Shown: piece by piece, positions 53,513 through 63,043 of the stretch | Layout of the letters: each line of letters begins with the position of its first letter | How positions within the stretch are numbered: position 1 is the first letter of the stretch | Source: Butyrivibrio fibrisolvens | GTDB lineage: Bacteria > Bacillota > Clostridia > Lachnospirales > Lachnospiraceae | Assembly: GCF_037113525.1 (NCBI RefSeq) | Contig: NZ_CP146963.1 | Coordinates: forward strand, 1,364,001 to 1,428,000 | Length of the DNA stretch: 64,000 nucleotides | Reading direction: 5' to 3' | Notes under the pieces: model-generated | What the model saw: only the letters and a program-made list of their open reading frames with translations | Told to the model about the DNA's origin: nothing | Databases searched by the model: none | Made by a program: the position numbers and the translations under genes

Positions 53513-55093
53513 ATGCTAAAATATTTGATCAAACGATTATTACATGGACTGTTTTCTATAGTTGTAGTTATAGGAATAGTTATGCTGCTGATCTATTCAT
53601 TAATGGATCGTCAGCTTATTTTTGCTGCTGATTCTGTATATCAGAATCTTGGTAATAACCAGAAGAAGCAGTACATGTATCGTATGTGGGAGAACTACGG
53701 TTACATTGACTATGTTACTTATGAAGAGTACATAGCTTCACTTGTTGCAAGTGGAGAACTTGATTCATCAGAACTTGAAAAGATTCAGGACCTTGGTAAA
53801 AAGGCGGAAGATGATTCCGAAACTGTTGCTGAGTATGTTAAGAAGTTTTCAGAGTATTATGAATCTAAAGGTTATACAATTGTCAGACTTGATGCTATAA
53901 CCATCAAGAAGGGTAGAAAATATGCAGATGGCGGACAGGAAGCCCTCTTTGCATACAGAGACAAGCCTCTTTTATCACGTTTAACAGGCTATTTTACAGG
54001 AATTGTTGATATTGACAGCATTCACTATGTGGATGATTCTATTGATATTGGAAAACGTGGAATAAGCTTTACACTGCATGATCCGGCATATGGCGGAGAG
54101 AAGTTCTCACCGGCACTTATCGGAAATGGTACTAAATATAAGTACTTACTTTACTTTGATAATAGTTTCCCGTTTATTCACCAGAACCTTATCAAGATAA
54201 GTCTTGGTAAATCATATACTGTAAATGCGGGAATTGATGTATTTGATACAATGACACTGTCACAGGGATCTTACGTATCATCAGAAGTAACTTTCCCTTC
54301 CGGTGTTGTAGAAGCTTCAGCTGATGACCTTCATACAGCTACATATGTAAAGGGATCACTTGCTTCTAGTTCTCTTAACCAGAGGCTCTTTGTAGATGAT
54401 TATACTAATGTATCTACAGTTAAGAACGGTCTTTCAAAAATTGGTTATTCATTTGTTATAGGTCTTATCTCAAGTATCATTGCATATGTACTTGGTGTTT
54501 CCCTTGGTATTGCTATGGCAAGACATAAGGACAAAGCTATTGATAAGATCGGAACTATTTATATAGTATTTGCTATTGCAGTTCCTTCGCTTGCTTATAT
54601 CTTCATGGTTAAGGCTATTGGTGGTAGTGCAGGACTTCCTACAACATTTGACATGGAGTCTACAAGTAAGCTCATGTACGTACTTCCTATCATCTCACTT
54701 TCTATTAAGAGTATTGCAGACCTTATGAAGTGGCTTAGAAGATACATGATCGATCAGCAGAACTCAGACTATGTTAAGTTTGCTAAGGCATGTGGTCTTA
54801 CAGACAATGAGATATTCAGAAAACACATTTTCAAAAATGCAGTTATTCCGATAATTCATGGAATTCCCGGAACAATCCTTGTTGCACTTGTTGGTGCGAT
54901 CATTACTGAGAAGGTATATGTTGTTCCCGGTGCAGGTAATCTTCTTGTAGAAGCGATTGCCAAGTATGATAACGGCGTTATTGTCGGTGTTACTTTGTTT
55001 TATACAGCACTTGGTATTACATCAGTAATACTTGGAGATATCCTTATGGCTATGTTCGATCCGAGAATCTCATTCTCAGATAAGGCTAGATAA
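53513..55093 (+). CDS. oppB: Oligopeptide ABC permease, AmiC type with large external domain
   Basis: A 526-residue permease. The first helix (about 12-32) is followed by a 280-residue external region, then five helices from about 312 with the EAA-type loop (FAKACGLTDNEIFRKHIFKNA). Ordinary OppB is about 310 residues. The long form matches streptococcal AmiC, including LIYSLMDRQLIF, GYIDY, NGTKYKYLLYFDNSFPFIHQN and SLGKSY in the external part. The external domain probably touches the binding protein. AAGGA lies before the ATG. Confidence 0.93.
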   Translation: MLKYLIKRLLHGLFSIVVVIGIVMLLIYSLMDRQLIFAADSVYQNLGNNQKKQYMYRMWENYGYIDYVTYEEYIASLVASGELDSSELEKIQDLGKKAEDDSETVAEYVKKFSEYYESKGYTIVRLDAITIKKGRKYADGGQEALFAYRDKPLLSRLTGYFTGIVDIDSIHYVDDSIDIGKRGISFTLHDPAYGGEKFSPALIGNGTKYKYLLYFDNSFPFIHQNLIKISLGKSYTVNAGIDVFDTMTLSQGSYVSSEVTFPSGVVEASADDLHTATYVKGSLASSSLNQRLFVDDYTNVSTVKNGLSKIGYSFVIGLISSIIAYVLGVSLGIAMARHKDKAIDKIGTIYIVFAIAVPSLAYIFMVKAIGGSAGLPTTFDMESTSKLMYVLPIISLSIKSIADLMKWLRRYMIDQQNSDYVKFAKACGLTDNEIFRKHIFKNAVIPIIHGIPGTILVALVGAIITEKVYVVPGAGNLLVEAIAKYDNGVIVGVTLFYTALGITSVILGDILMAMFDPRISFSDKAR

Positions 55094-55149
55094 TAAGTAG
55101 CAGTAACTTACAAAATAATGCGGCCCTGCCGCTTGGAAATGAGGAAATT

Positions 55150-56130
55150 ATGTCTGATAAATTTGAATTAACAGATGATTTGGCAGGCATGTCTGAAGAA
55201 GAGCTGTTTTCTTTTGATACGCATGATAAATCAGAAGCTGAGAAGATCACAGCACCTAGATATTCTTATTGGAAATCAGTGTTTCGTGTATTCTTTAAAA
55301 AGAAGATCAATATCATAATGCTTGCAGTATTACTTATTCTTATACTGTTTGCTTATATCTATCCTATGTTTTCAGGATATGATAAGTTTGCAAATATTAC
55401 AGATGCTTCAATGAAGCATCTTACACCATCAGCATCTATTGCCAAGAATGGTTTTTCTATTCATGAGATACTTGGTCGTGGTGGTTCAGGTGAATCTACT
55501 TTTGATGCTGTATGGAATGGTGCGAGAATTTCTATTTCATTTGCTTTTTCATGTGCGATCATCAATATGACACTTGGTGTTATCATTGGTGCTATTTGGG
55601 GATTCTCTAAAAAGTTTGATCTGATCATGACAGAGGTTTATAACATTGTTGGAAATGTGCCTCTTACCTTGGTAGTATCAGTACTTGTACTTGTAATGTC
55701 TTCAAGTTTTGGAACCATGGTTTTTGCCATGACAGTAACCGGATGGCTCTTTATAGCTTACTTTTTCAGAACGCAGGTTATCATCATCCGTGACAGAGAG
55801 TATAATCTTGCATCACGTTGTCTTGGAACATCAATCTTTAAGATTGCTATCAGGAATATCCTGCCTTTCATGACATCTATCATCGTAACACTTGCTGCAG
55901 CTGAGATACCTTCATATATCTCTTACGAGGTATTCCTTTCATACATCGGAATGGGTATGGCTGATATGTCACTTGGTAAGCTCATATTCCAGTATGAAAG
56001 CTCAATGGCTATTTCAGGATGGCAGTTCGAATTCTGGAGCCCGGTAATAGTAGTATCAATCATAACAGTTGTGCTCTATGTAGTAGGACAGAATCTTGGT
56101 GATGCTTCAGATCCTAGAACACATATGTAA
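55150..56130 (+). CDS. oppC: Oligopeptide ABC permease, AmiD/OppC type
   Basis: A 326-residue permease of usual length. An N-terminal cytoplasmic tail (about 1-50) precedes the first helix (about 56-76), an external loop holds GRGGSGESTFDAVWNGAR, and five more helices follow; the coupling loop reads YNLASRCLGTSIFKIAIRNILP. The end, LGDASDPRTHM, is as in OppC/DppC. GAGGA sits six bases before the ATG, and the ATPase gene starts 15 bases after the stop. Confidence 0.95.
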   Translation: MSDKFELTDDLAGMSEEELFSFDTHDKSEAEKITAPRYSYWKSVFRVFFKKKINIIMLAVLLILILFAYIYPMFSGYDKFANITDASMKHLTPSASIAKNGFSIHEILGRGGSGESTFDAVWNGARISISFAFSCAIINMTLGVIIGAIWGFSKKFDLIMTEVYNIVGNVPLTLVVSVLVLVMSSSFGTMVFAMTVTGWLFIAYFFRTQVIIIRDREYNLASRCLGTSIFKIAIRNILPFMTSIIVTLAAAEIPSYISYEVFLSYIGMGMADMSLGKLIFQYESSMAISGWQFEFWSPVIVVSIITVVLYVVGQNLGDASDPRTHM

Positions 56131-56145
56131 GGGGATAGATAGAAA

Positions 56146-57897
56146 ATGGCAGAAGATAAGAAAGTATTATTGTCAGTCAAAGACCTGGTTGTTAAGTTCC
56201 ATGTTAGAGGCCGTATACTGACTGCAATAAGAGGAATTTCATTAGATATATATGAAGGCGAATCAATCGCAATCGTAGGTGAGTCCGGTTCAGGTAAGTC
56301 TGTATTTACTAAGACATTTGCAGGCATGCTTGATAGTAATGGATTTATAGATAAGGGTGAGATCATTTATAATGACCTTGAGCTAGCTGATACCAAGGTT
56401 TCTTATAATGCATTTGCTCACAAGATGATCAAGAAATATCAGGCTAAACTTGATGATTGTTCAGGTCTTGAGTTTGGAGCTGAGACTTATAAGAAGATCA
56501 GAGCTCTTGAAAAAGAAAAGGCCGCAAGAATGGACCTTAACGAAGAAGAGCGCGAGAAGATAGCTAATAAGCTTGATACTCTTAAGTATGAGCGTACAGA
56601 GATCTTCAATAAGCGTCAGACATATAATCCTAAGACTGAGAAGCATCTCATAAAGGAAGCTACTCAGAAGATCAAGGATTATGATGCTCAGATTGCTGAA
56701 CTTAAGCTTAAGAAAGAAGAAGCTATCAGAAAGCATAAGGCTGAATTTGAAGCTGATACTAAAGCTAAGGAATATTACAGCACAGAACTTTCAAAGCTTA
56801 AGGCTCAGTATCATGAGGAAATCTCTAAGCCTGTTACTCAGGAGCAGAAGAAGAGAAATGAAGTCCTCGCCAAGGAGATGTATCTCTCAGGTGGACGTTA
56901 TGGCTACTACAGAGCTTATAAGCTTATGGGAGGCCTTTTCGAAGCTCTTAAGAAGGCTATGAAGATGGGTGTTGATCTTGACAATGAAGATCAGCGCAAT
57001 CAGGTATTTGATACAGTTGCTTTCCATGTACGTTATGTTGATGAGACAGAGGATACACTTCACGGCGTAGCTATCCTTAATATCGCTGACGTTAAGGAGA
57101 AAGAAGACTGGGCACAGATCAGAGGTAATAAGATCGCTACAGTATTCCAGGATCCTATGACATCTCTTAACCCGATCATTACTATCGGTAAGCAGATATC
57201 GTCAATCATCATGAAGCACCAGAAGTGTTCAGAGGCTGAGGCTCGTGTCAGAGCTCTTACACTTATGAAGAAGGTTGGTATCCCGAATGCTGAGAGCCGT
57301 TTTGATGACTATCCGTTCGAGTATTCAGGTGGTATGAGACAGCGTATCGTAATCGCTATCGCACTTTCCTGCCAGCCCAAGATACTTATCTGTGATGAGC
57401 CTACAACAGCTCTTGATGTTACTATTCAGGCACAGATCCTGCAGCTTCTTAAAGATCTGCAGAAAGAGTTCCATTATACAATAGTATTCATCACACATGA
57501 CCTTGGCGTTGTTGCTAATATCGCTGATCGTGTAGCTGTTCTCTATGCAGGACAGATTGTAGAGTATGGTACTGTAGATGAGGTATTCTATGATCCTCAT
57601 CATCCGTATACATGGGCACTACTTTCATCACTTCCACAGCTGGCTAAGCCTAATGAAGAGTTGTTTTCTATCACAGGAACTCCTCCGTCACTTTATAATG
57701 ATATACAGGGCGATCCATTCGCACCTCGTAACCAGTATGCTTTGAAGATCGATTCTCTTAAGGAACCGCCTATGTTCAAAGTAACTGATACTCATTATGC
57801 CAAGACATGGCTTCTTGATCCTCGTTCACCTAAGGTTGAAAAGCCCAAAGCAATAGGTAACATTCATGAGACGCTGATCAAGGCATTCAATATCTAA
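56146..57897 (+). CDS. oppD: Oligopeptide ABC ATPase, AmiE/OppD type with 235-residue insertion
   Basis: A 583-residue ATPase, against about 350 for AmiE/OppD. Walker A GESGSGKS is at 45-52 and GEIIYNDLEL follows. Residues about 85-320 are an insertion, the first half being highly charged heptad-like helix (ALEKEKAARMDLNEEEREK, AQIAELKLKKEEAIRKHK). The canonical chain resumes at DWAQIRGNKIATVFQDPMTS (Q-loop Gln335), then YSGGMRQR, ICDEPTTALD and ITHDLGVV, ending with the usual OppD C-terminal region (ITGTPPSLYNDIQGDPF). All catalytic residues are kept. The insertion lies in the helical-subdomain side, which could contact the permeases or regulators. Confidence 0.94.
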   Translation: MAEDKKVLLSVKDLVVKFHVRGRILTAIRGISLDIYEGESIAIVGESGSGKSVFTKTFAGMLDSNGFIDKGEIIYNDLELADTKVSYNAFAHKMIKKYQAKLDDCSGLEFGAETYKKIRALEKEKAARMDLNEEEREKIANKLDTLKYERTEIFNKRQTYNPKTEKHLIKEATQKIKDYDAQIAELKLKKEEAIRKHKAEFEADTKAKEYYSTELSKLKAQYHEEISKPVTQEQKKRNEVLAKEMYLSGGRYGYYRAYKLMGGLFEALKKAMKMGVDLDNEDQRNQVFDTVAFHVRYVDETEDTLHGVAILNIADVKEKEDWAQIRGNKIATVFQDPMTSLNPIITIGKQISSIIMKHQKCSEAEARVRALTLMKKVGIPNAESRFDDYPFEYSGGMRQRIVIAIALSCQPKILICDEPTTALDVTIQAQILQLLKDLQKEFHYTIVFITHDLGVVANIADRVAVLYAGQIVEYGTVDEVFYDPHHPYTWALLSSLPQLAKPNEELFSITGTPPSLYNDIQGDPFAPRNQYALKIDSLKEPPMFKVTDTHYAKTWLLDPRSPKVEKPKAIGNIHETLIKAFNI

Positions 57898-57915
57898 TAG
57901 ATGGAGATACACAAA

Positions 57916-59223
57916 GTGGCTAATACATATGAAAAAAACAAGACAGCATCTCATTTTCCTGAAAAAGGACCTATTGATGAGAAGACAGGTAAAGAAATCC
58001 TGCTGTCCATAAAAGATATAGATATTACATTCGGCAAAGGCGCAGACGCAGTTAAAGCTGTACAGGATGCTTCCTTCGATATTTATAAAGGTGAGACATT
58101 TTCACTTGTTGGTGAGTCAGGTTCAGGTAAGACTACAATCGGCCGTGCTGTAATCAGAGTTAACCCTCTTGCTAAAGGTGAGATAGATTATAAGGGCGTA
58201 CGTATCTCCGGTAAGATACCGCGTTCTCTTGACCGTGAAGTTATCAGAAATGTTCAGATGGTATTCCAGGATCCTGCTGCATGTCTCAATGAACGTGCAA
58301 CAGTAGATTATATCGTATCTGAGGGTCTTTATAACTTCCATCTGTTCAAGGATGAGGCAGACAGAGTTCAGAAGGTTGAGAATATGATCAACGAGGTTGG
58401 TCTTCTTCCTGAGCATCTTACACGTTATCCTCATGAGTTCTCCGGTGGACAGAGACAGCGTGTAGGTCTTGCAAGAGCTATGGTCATGGAACCCGAACTT
58501 GTAGTAGCAGATGAGCCTATCTCTGCTCTTGATGTTTCTATCAGAGCTCAGGTTCTGAATCTTATGAACAAGTTTAAGAAGGAAAAGGGTGTTACATACC
58601 TTTTCATCGCGCATGACCTTTCAATCGTAAGATTCATATCCGACCGTATCGGTGTTATTTATAAGGGACATATTGTGGAAGTTGCAGATTCCGAAGAGCT
58701 GTTCAATTTCCCTCTTCACCCATACACCAGATCACTTATATCTGCTATTCCGCTTCCTGATCCTAAGCTTGAGAAGCGCAAGAAGCTCCTTACATATGAT
58801 GCTAGTCAGCATGACTACAGCACTGATAAGCCTACAATGGTAGATATAGGACATAACCATTTCGTATATGGTAACAAGAAAGAGATAGAAGAATACAAGA
58901 AAATTCGTGAGGCAGGTGTTCCTGTTAAGTCAATCACTATCATGACTGACGAAGAGCTTGCAAATCAGAAGACAACAGTTGGAGATGCAACTATTGACGA
59001 GGATATCCTTAAGAATACACCTATTCATGATACAGGTGCTCTCTGGCTTTCAGTTCTTAGCTTCTTCCTTCCTGTACTTGGCCTTATAATGATGTTTATA
59101 TTCAAGAAAAAACATTATGCTCGTAATTACAGAAAAGTTAAGTCAGGTACAGTTGCAGGATTCATCTTCATTGGAGCTTTGATAGTACTGTTCCTGCTGG
59201 CACTTCTATATGCACTGAAATAA
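57916..59223 (+). CDS. oppF: Oligopeptide ABC ATPase, AmiF/OppF type with C-terminal membrane tail
   Basis: A 435-residue ATPase (AmiF is about 310). Walker A GESGSGKTT, Q-loop VFQDPAACLNER, signature FSGGQRQR, Walker B VVADEPISALD and IAHDLSIV are intact. After the usual LHPYTRSLISAIPLPDP segment comes a 110-residue extension ending in two hydrophobic segments (LWLSVLSFFLPVLGLIMMFI and AGFIFIGALIVLFLLALLYA), separated by a basic loop. A membrane-anchored ATPase tail is unusual for this family. An ATG at 57901 is in frame but lacks a ribosome site; GGAG at 57903-57906 fits the GTG at 57916. Confidence 0.9.
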   Translation: MANTYEKNKTASHFPEKGPIDEKTGKEILLSIKDIDITFGKGADAVKAVQDASFDIYKGETFSLVGESGSGKTTIGRAVIRVNPLAKGEIDYKGVRISGKIPRSLDREVIRNVQMVFQDPAACLNERATVDYIVSEGLYNFHLFKDEADRVQKVENMINEVGLLPEHLTRYPHEFSGGQRQRVGLARAMVMEPELVVADEPISALDVSIRAQVLNLMNKFKKEKGVTYLFIAHDLSIVRFISDRIGVIYKGHIVEVADSEELFNFPLHPYTRSLISAIPLPDPKLEKRKKLLTYDASQHDYSTDKPTMVDIGHNHFVYGNKKEIEEYKKIREAGVPVKSITIMTDEELANQKTTVGDATIDEDILKNTPIHDTGALWLSVLSFFLPVLGLIMMFIFKKKHYARNYRKVKSGTVAGFIFIGALIVLFLLALLYALK

Positions 59224-59238
59224 TATATTTCGCATTTT

Positions 59239-59280
59239 ATTTAGGTATCAAAGGGGGACTTTTGATACCTAAATTTTTAT
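59239..59280 (+). terminator. Terminator of the opp operon
   Basis: A perfect 14-pair stem (59239-59252 with 59261-59274) around GGGGGACT, ending in T residues. Confidence 0.9.
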
Positions 59281-59442
59281 CGTTCGGTTTAACTTGGTAA
59301 AATGTATTATAGTTTCTGATTCTAGAATTGAGAATATAGGTGGACTAATTGGTTTTATTATAGTTTTATTATTTTTCTAAATCGGATAATTATAGAATTA
59401 GAATAATATTTTTTAATATGTTATTTATATTAGGTTTAAATT

Positions 59443-60657
59443 ATGGGTAATAGATATATTAAAAACAGGCCGAAACCTGAAAAGATTGAAAATGTAACTG
59501 TAGACCATGACCACATTTTAAGAAGAGCAATTCTTACTCTGATATTTGTGGCTATTGCCATCGCATCATTTTCATATGCAATATGGCTTCTTAATAATGC
59601 TGATTCGGGATGGACTGTGATCAAGGTGGATTCTTCAAGTGATGTAAATCTCGGAGATGAATTTACACTTGAATATAATCTGGGTCAAAGCGGAGTGTCA
59701 TCTACTGCTGAGAAAAAGGTACTTACACCTATCTACTCTACAGCTATGGTCAATTACTACAGGCTTTTTAACGCCAATAATATATGCAAGGATGTAAACA
59801 ATCTTTACTATATCAGCTGTAATCCAGAGACAGAGATTGAGGTTGATGAAGATCTGTACTACGTCTTTGATAAGCTTAAAGAGTACGATAACAGAGCTAT
59901 ATACCTTGGACCTGCGCTTACCTACTATACAGCTATATTCAACAGCTCATCAGATTCAGAAGCAAGCGTTTATGATCCTTCTAAAGATCCTGAGATTTTT
60001 GCTTATGTATCTAAGGTTGCAGAATACGCAGTTGACCCTGACAGCATAGATATAGAGCTTCTTGGAGATAATAAGATAATCCTCCATATATCAGATGAAT
60101 ACAAAGCCTTCTGCGAAGAAAATGAAGTTACAGAGCTTCTTAACCTTGGATGGTTACGAAACGCATTTGTTGTAGACCTTACAGCTTCAAAGCTTAAAGA
60201 AGCAGGAATGACCAATGGATACCTGTCATCCAACGACGGATACACAGTTAATTTAAGCTCAGATACAGACTTTACTCTTAGTATATATGACGTTGATGGA
60301 GATAAGATCGTCCCTGTTTCAGAATATCCCTATAAAGGACATAGGAATATAGTCTGGCTCAAGAACTTCCTTGCAACCAAGGAAGATATCGGCAATTTTT
60401 ATATGTACCAGGACGGAACTGAAGTATCCTACTATATAGGATCTGACGGAACATCAGCCACCGGCACAACCAGCTTATATCTCTACAGCGATGTGGACGA
60501 CAGCACCTGTGCAGATATGGTGCTTTCTGCATACGATATTTTCCTGAATGCAGAAAGTGATGAGACTCTGGATACAAACGCGCTGGAAAGCTTAACTGAT
60601 AATAATATTTATAGTATCTGGGTAGAGAATGGTACTGTTATGAATACTGGTAATTGA
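59443..60657 (+). CDS. Membrane-anchored external protein of unknown function
   Basis: A 404-residue protein. A basic N-terminus precedes a single membrane helix at about 28-48 (ILTLIFVAIAIASFSYAIWLL). The rest is acidic and Ser/Tyr-rich, outside the cell, with no lipobox and no motif that I recognise; segments such as VNYYRLFNANN, SCNPETEIEVDEDLYYVFD and FLATKEDIGNFYMYQDG suggest a folded domain. It lies between the peptide transporter operon and a second M3 peptidase but has its own gap on each side. The ribosome site (AGGT) is weak. Confidence 0.7.
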   Translation: MGNRYIKNRPKPEKIENVTVDHDHILRRAILTLIFVAIAIASFSYAIWLLNNADSGWTVIKVDSSSDVNLGDEFTLEYNLGQSGVSSTAEKKVLTPIYSTAMVNYYRLFNANNICKDVNNLYYISCNPETEIEVDEDLYYVFDKLKEYDNRAIYLGPALTYYTAIFNSSSDSEASVYDPSKDPEIFAYVSKVAEYAVDPDSIDIELLGDNKIILHISDEYKAFCEENEVTELLNLGWLRNAFVVDLTASKLKEAGMTNGYLSSNDGYTVNLSSDTDFTLSIYDVDGDKIVPVSEYPYKGHRNIVWLKNFLATKEDIGNFYMYQDGTEVSYYIGSDGTSATGTTSLYLYSDVDDSTCADMVLSAYDIFLNAESDETLDTNALESLTDNNIYSIWVENGTVMNTGN

Positions 60658-60784
60658 AGATGTTGAATGATCGAAATTAGATATATAAATACTATATATT
60701 TTGATATTCAAAAAAATATTACTCACCATCCTCGAAAAGTGAAAGAGATGCGTGAAGTCTGACGATTAAAAGGAGAGACCTGAT

Positions 60785-62461
60785 ATGAAATTTAATGAAA
60801 TGCAGTATACAAGACCTGACATCGAACAGGTTAAGCAGAAATTTGCAGATCTTACAAAGAGAATGGAGAATGCCACAAGCGGTGAAGAGCAGTGGCAGAT
60901 CCATCAGGAATATTATGAACTTAATGACCATGTCATGACTCAGGCAGTTATAGCTGAGATAAGACATGACGTAGATATGACAGATGAATTCTATGAAAAA
61001 GAGAATGATTTCTGGAATGATACTAATCCTATACTTGCAAACATCTCTGTTGAATACAAGAAGCAGCTCCTTCATTCAAAGTTCAGACCTTATCTTGAAG
61101 AAAAAATCGGTAAGGTCGCTTTCAAGAATATGGAACTTGCAGAACAGTCTGTTGCAGAGAAAATCCTTCCGCTTATGCAGGAAGAAAACAAGCTCCAGGA
61201 TGAATACAACAAGCTCCTTGCAACTGCCAAGATCGACTGGAAGGGCGAAATACTTAATCTTTCACTTATGAATCCTTACCTCAACAGCTCTGATCCTGAG
61301 GTGAGAAAAGAAGCATGGAAGAAGTATTCAGCTTTCTATGAGGAGAATTCAGAAGCTCTTGACGATATCTATGACAAGCTTGTAAAGAACAGAACAAAGC
61401 AGGGCGAAGAGATGGGACACAAGAATTATCTTCCTCTTGGCTACGCTCGTATGCAGCGCAACAACTACGGCCCCGCTGATCTTAAATCTTTCAGAGAACA
61501 GGTCAAGAATGACTTCGTTCCTTTTGCAGAAAAGCTTCACGACATCAGAAGAAAGAGACTTGGCCTTTCCAGACTTCATTTTGAGGATGAAGGAGTATAC
61601 TTTACAAACGGTAATCCAGCTCCTATCGGAACTCCTGAGCAGATCCTTGAAGCTGGACGCAAGATGTACAATGAACTCTCACCTGAGACTGCTGAGTTCA
61701 TGAACTTTATGTGCGACAATGACCTCTTTGACGTACTTGGCCGTAAGACCAAGAAAACAGGCGGATATATGACATATCTTCCTGATTACAAGTCCCCATT
61801 TATCTTCGCTAACTTTAACGGATCATCCTCTGATGCTGATGTTATAACACATGAGTGCGGTCATGCATTTCAGGGCTTCGTAGTTAGAAATGAACTTGTA
61901 AGAGAAGTTCAGGACATCACAATGGAAACAGCTGAGACTCATTCAATGGCTATGGAATTCTTTACAGACCCATGGATGAAGCTCTTCTTTGGCGACCGTG
62001 CTAAGGATTACTCAGATATGCACTTCGAAGATTCCTGTGTATTCATTCCATACGGAACAATGGTAGATGAGTTCCAGCATATCGCTTACGAGAACCCTGG
62101 CCTTACACCTAAGGACAGAAATGGCGTATGGCATGACCTTGAGCGCCAGTACAAGCCACACCTTGATTACAGCGGCAACCCATACTATGAAGGCGGCGCA
62201 TTCTGGCAGAACAAGCATCATATCTATGACTGCCCTCTGTACTACATTGATTACTGCATCGCAGGTACAGACGCTCTCCAGTATAAAGTATGGATGGATA
62301 AAGATTATAAGGCAGCATGGAACAGCTACTTAGAACTCTGCAAGCTCTCTGCATCAGATTTCTTCGACAGCATGATCACAAGAGTTGGTCTTAACAATCC
62401 TTTTGAAGACGGATGCCTTAGAAACGTAGTTAAGCAGTTAGAGCAGACTATGGGTATTTAA
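60785..62461 (+). CDS. M3 family oligoendopeptidase
   Basis: A 558-residue zinc metallopeptidase, a different branch from PepF. The zinc motif HECGH is at residues 356-360 and a downstream Glu lies in the MEFFTDPW segment. Further landmarks are NGNPAPIGTPEQIL, GGYMTYLPDYKSPFIFANFNG and the late GGAFWQNKHHIYDCPLYYIDY. It acts in the cytoplasm on short peptides and probably shares substrates with PepF and the opp system. AGGAGAG is nine bases before the ATG. Confidence 0.95.
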   Translation: MKFNEMQYTRPDIEQVKQKFADLTKRMENATSGEEQWQIHQEYYELNDHVMTQAVIAEIRHDVDMTDEFYEKENDFWNDTNPILANISVEYKKQLLHSKFRPYLEEKIGKVAFKNMELAEQSVAEKILPLMQEENKLQDEYNKLLATAKIDWKGEILNLSLMNPYLNSSDPEVRKEAWKKYSAFYEENSEALDDIYDKLVKNRTKQGEEMGHKNYLPLGYARMQRNNYGPADLKSFREQVKNDFVPFAEKLHDIRRKRLGLSRLHFEDEGVYFTNGNPAPIGTPEQILEAGRKMYNELSPETAEFMNFMCDNDLFDVLGRKTKKTGGYMTYLPDYKSPFIFANFNGSSSDADVITHECGHAFQGFVVRNELVREVQDITMETAETHSMAMEFFTDPWMKLFFGDRAKDYSDMHFEDSCVFIPYGTMVDEFQHIAYENPGLTPKDRNGVWHDLERQYKPHLDYSGNPYYEGGAFWQNKHHIYDCPLYYIDYCIAGTDALQYKVWMDKDYKAAWNSYLELCKLSASDFFDSMITRVGLNNPFEDGCLRNVVKQLEQTMGI

Positions 62462-62590
62462 AGTGTTTATTATACTGAATAATTGAATTATGACACACAT
62501 TAGATGTGCGTTCGTGAAAACTATTTTTAAGAAGTCATATTCTTAAAAATAAAAATCGGTACTTGTTATATAAATAGTGAGAAAAAATTT

Positions 62591-62634
62591 AAATGATTGC
62601 CTCTTGATATTTGGTTTAGAGGCAATCATTTTTT
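62591..62634 (+). terminator. Terminator after M3 peptidase gene
   Basis: A 14-pair stem (AAATGATTGCCTCT with AGAGGCAATCATTT) with a 13-base loop, followed by T residues. Just upstream, TATTTTTAAGAA/TTCTTAAAAATA (62522-62551) forms another 12-pair hairpin. Confidence 0.88.
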
Positions 62635-62697
62635 GTTGGCTGAATTGAAAACTTTTTTATTGCTTAAATTTTTTTGACCAAAAGTTCAAATTTCTTG

Positions 62698-62726
62698 TTG
62701 ACAAATCAAATTATATTGATAATAAT
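62698..62726 (+). promoter_or_regulatory. Sigma-A promoter of leader peptide and ABC exporter
   Basis: TTGACA (62698-62703) and AATAAT (62721-62726) spaced 17 bases; TAATAA one base earlier is an equally good -10. It begins a transcript through the leader peptide at 62784. Confidence 0.65.
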
Positions 62727-62783
62727 AAAAACATCGATTTGGTTACGGGTCGATAAATATTAAAGAAAGTGAGGTAAAGAATA

Positions 62784-62888
62784 ATGACAAATAAAGTGAC
62801 ATTTATAGCGGCGAAAAATTGGCTTAATGCATTTAATACATTTAATTCAATTAATATATCTTTACCTCGGGTTTATTATTTAAATTAG
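62784..62888 (+). CDS. 34-residue leader peptide upstream of ABC exporter
   Basis: A very short frame, beginning MTNKVTFIAAKNW and ending SLPRVYYLN, with GTGAGG well placed before its ATG. A terminator follows 55 bases after its stop, and an ABC exporter gene lies 260 bases downstream. The AGGTAAAG at its ribosome site (62772-62779), CTTTACCT within its coding region (62860-62867) and AGGTAAAG in the terminator's first arm (62948-62955) can pair in alternative ways. It therefore looks like a regulatory leader peptide whose translation sets whether the exporter is transcribed, as with BmrB upstream of bmrCD in B. subtilis. Confidence 0.6.
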   Translation: MTNKVTFIAAKNWLNAFNTFNSINISLPRVYYLN

Positions 62889-62943
62889 GAGTAGAGTAGC
62901 TGTTTGGCTGTGCTCTTATAATTTAAATACTTATTGTGGAATT

Positions 62944-62975
62944 AACCAGGTAAAGTGCACTTACCTGGTTTTTTT
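62944..62975 (+). terminator. Attenuator terminator between leader peptide and ABC exporter
   Basis: AACCAGGTAA (62944-62953) and TTACCTGGTT (62961-62970) form a perfect 10-pair stem with loop AGTGCAC, followed by T residues. Its first arm can instead pair with CTTTACCT at 62860-62867, giving an antiterminator. Confidence 0.88.
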
Positions 62976-63043
62976 ATACCCATTTTTCAATACCACTTTT
63001 TATATTGACCCAGGTTTTACATTTAACTTGTTTTTTGCTAGTA

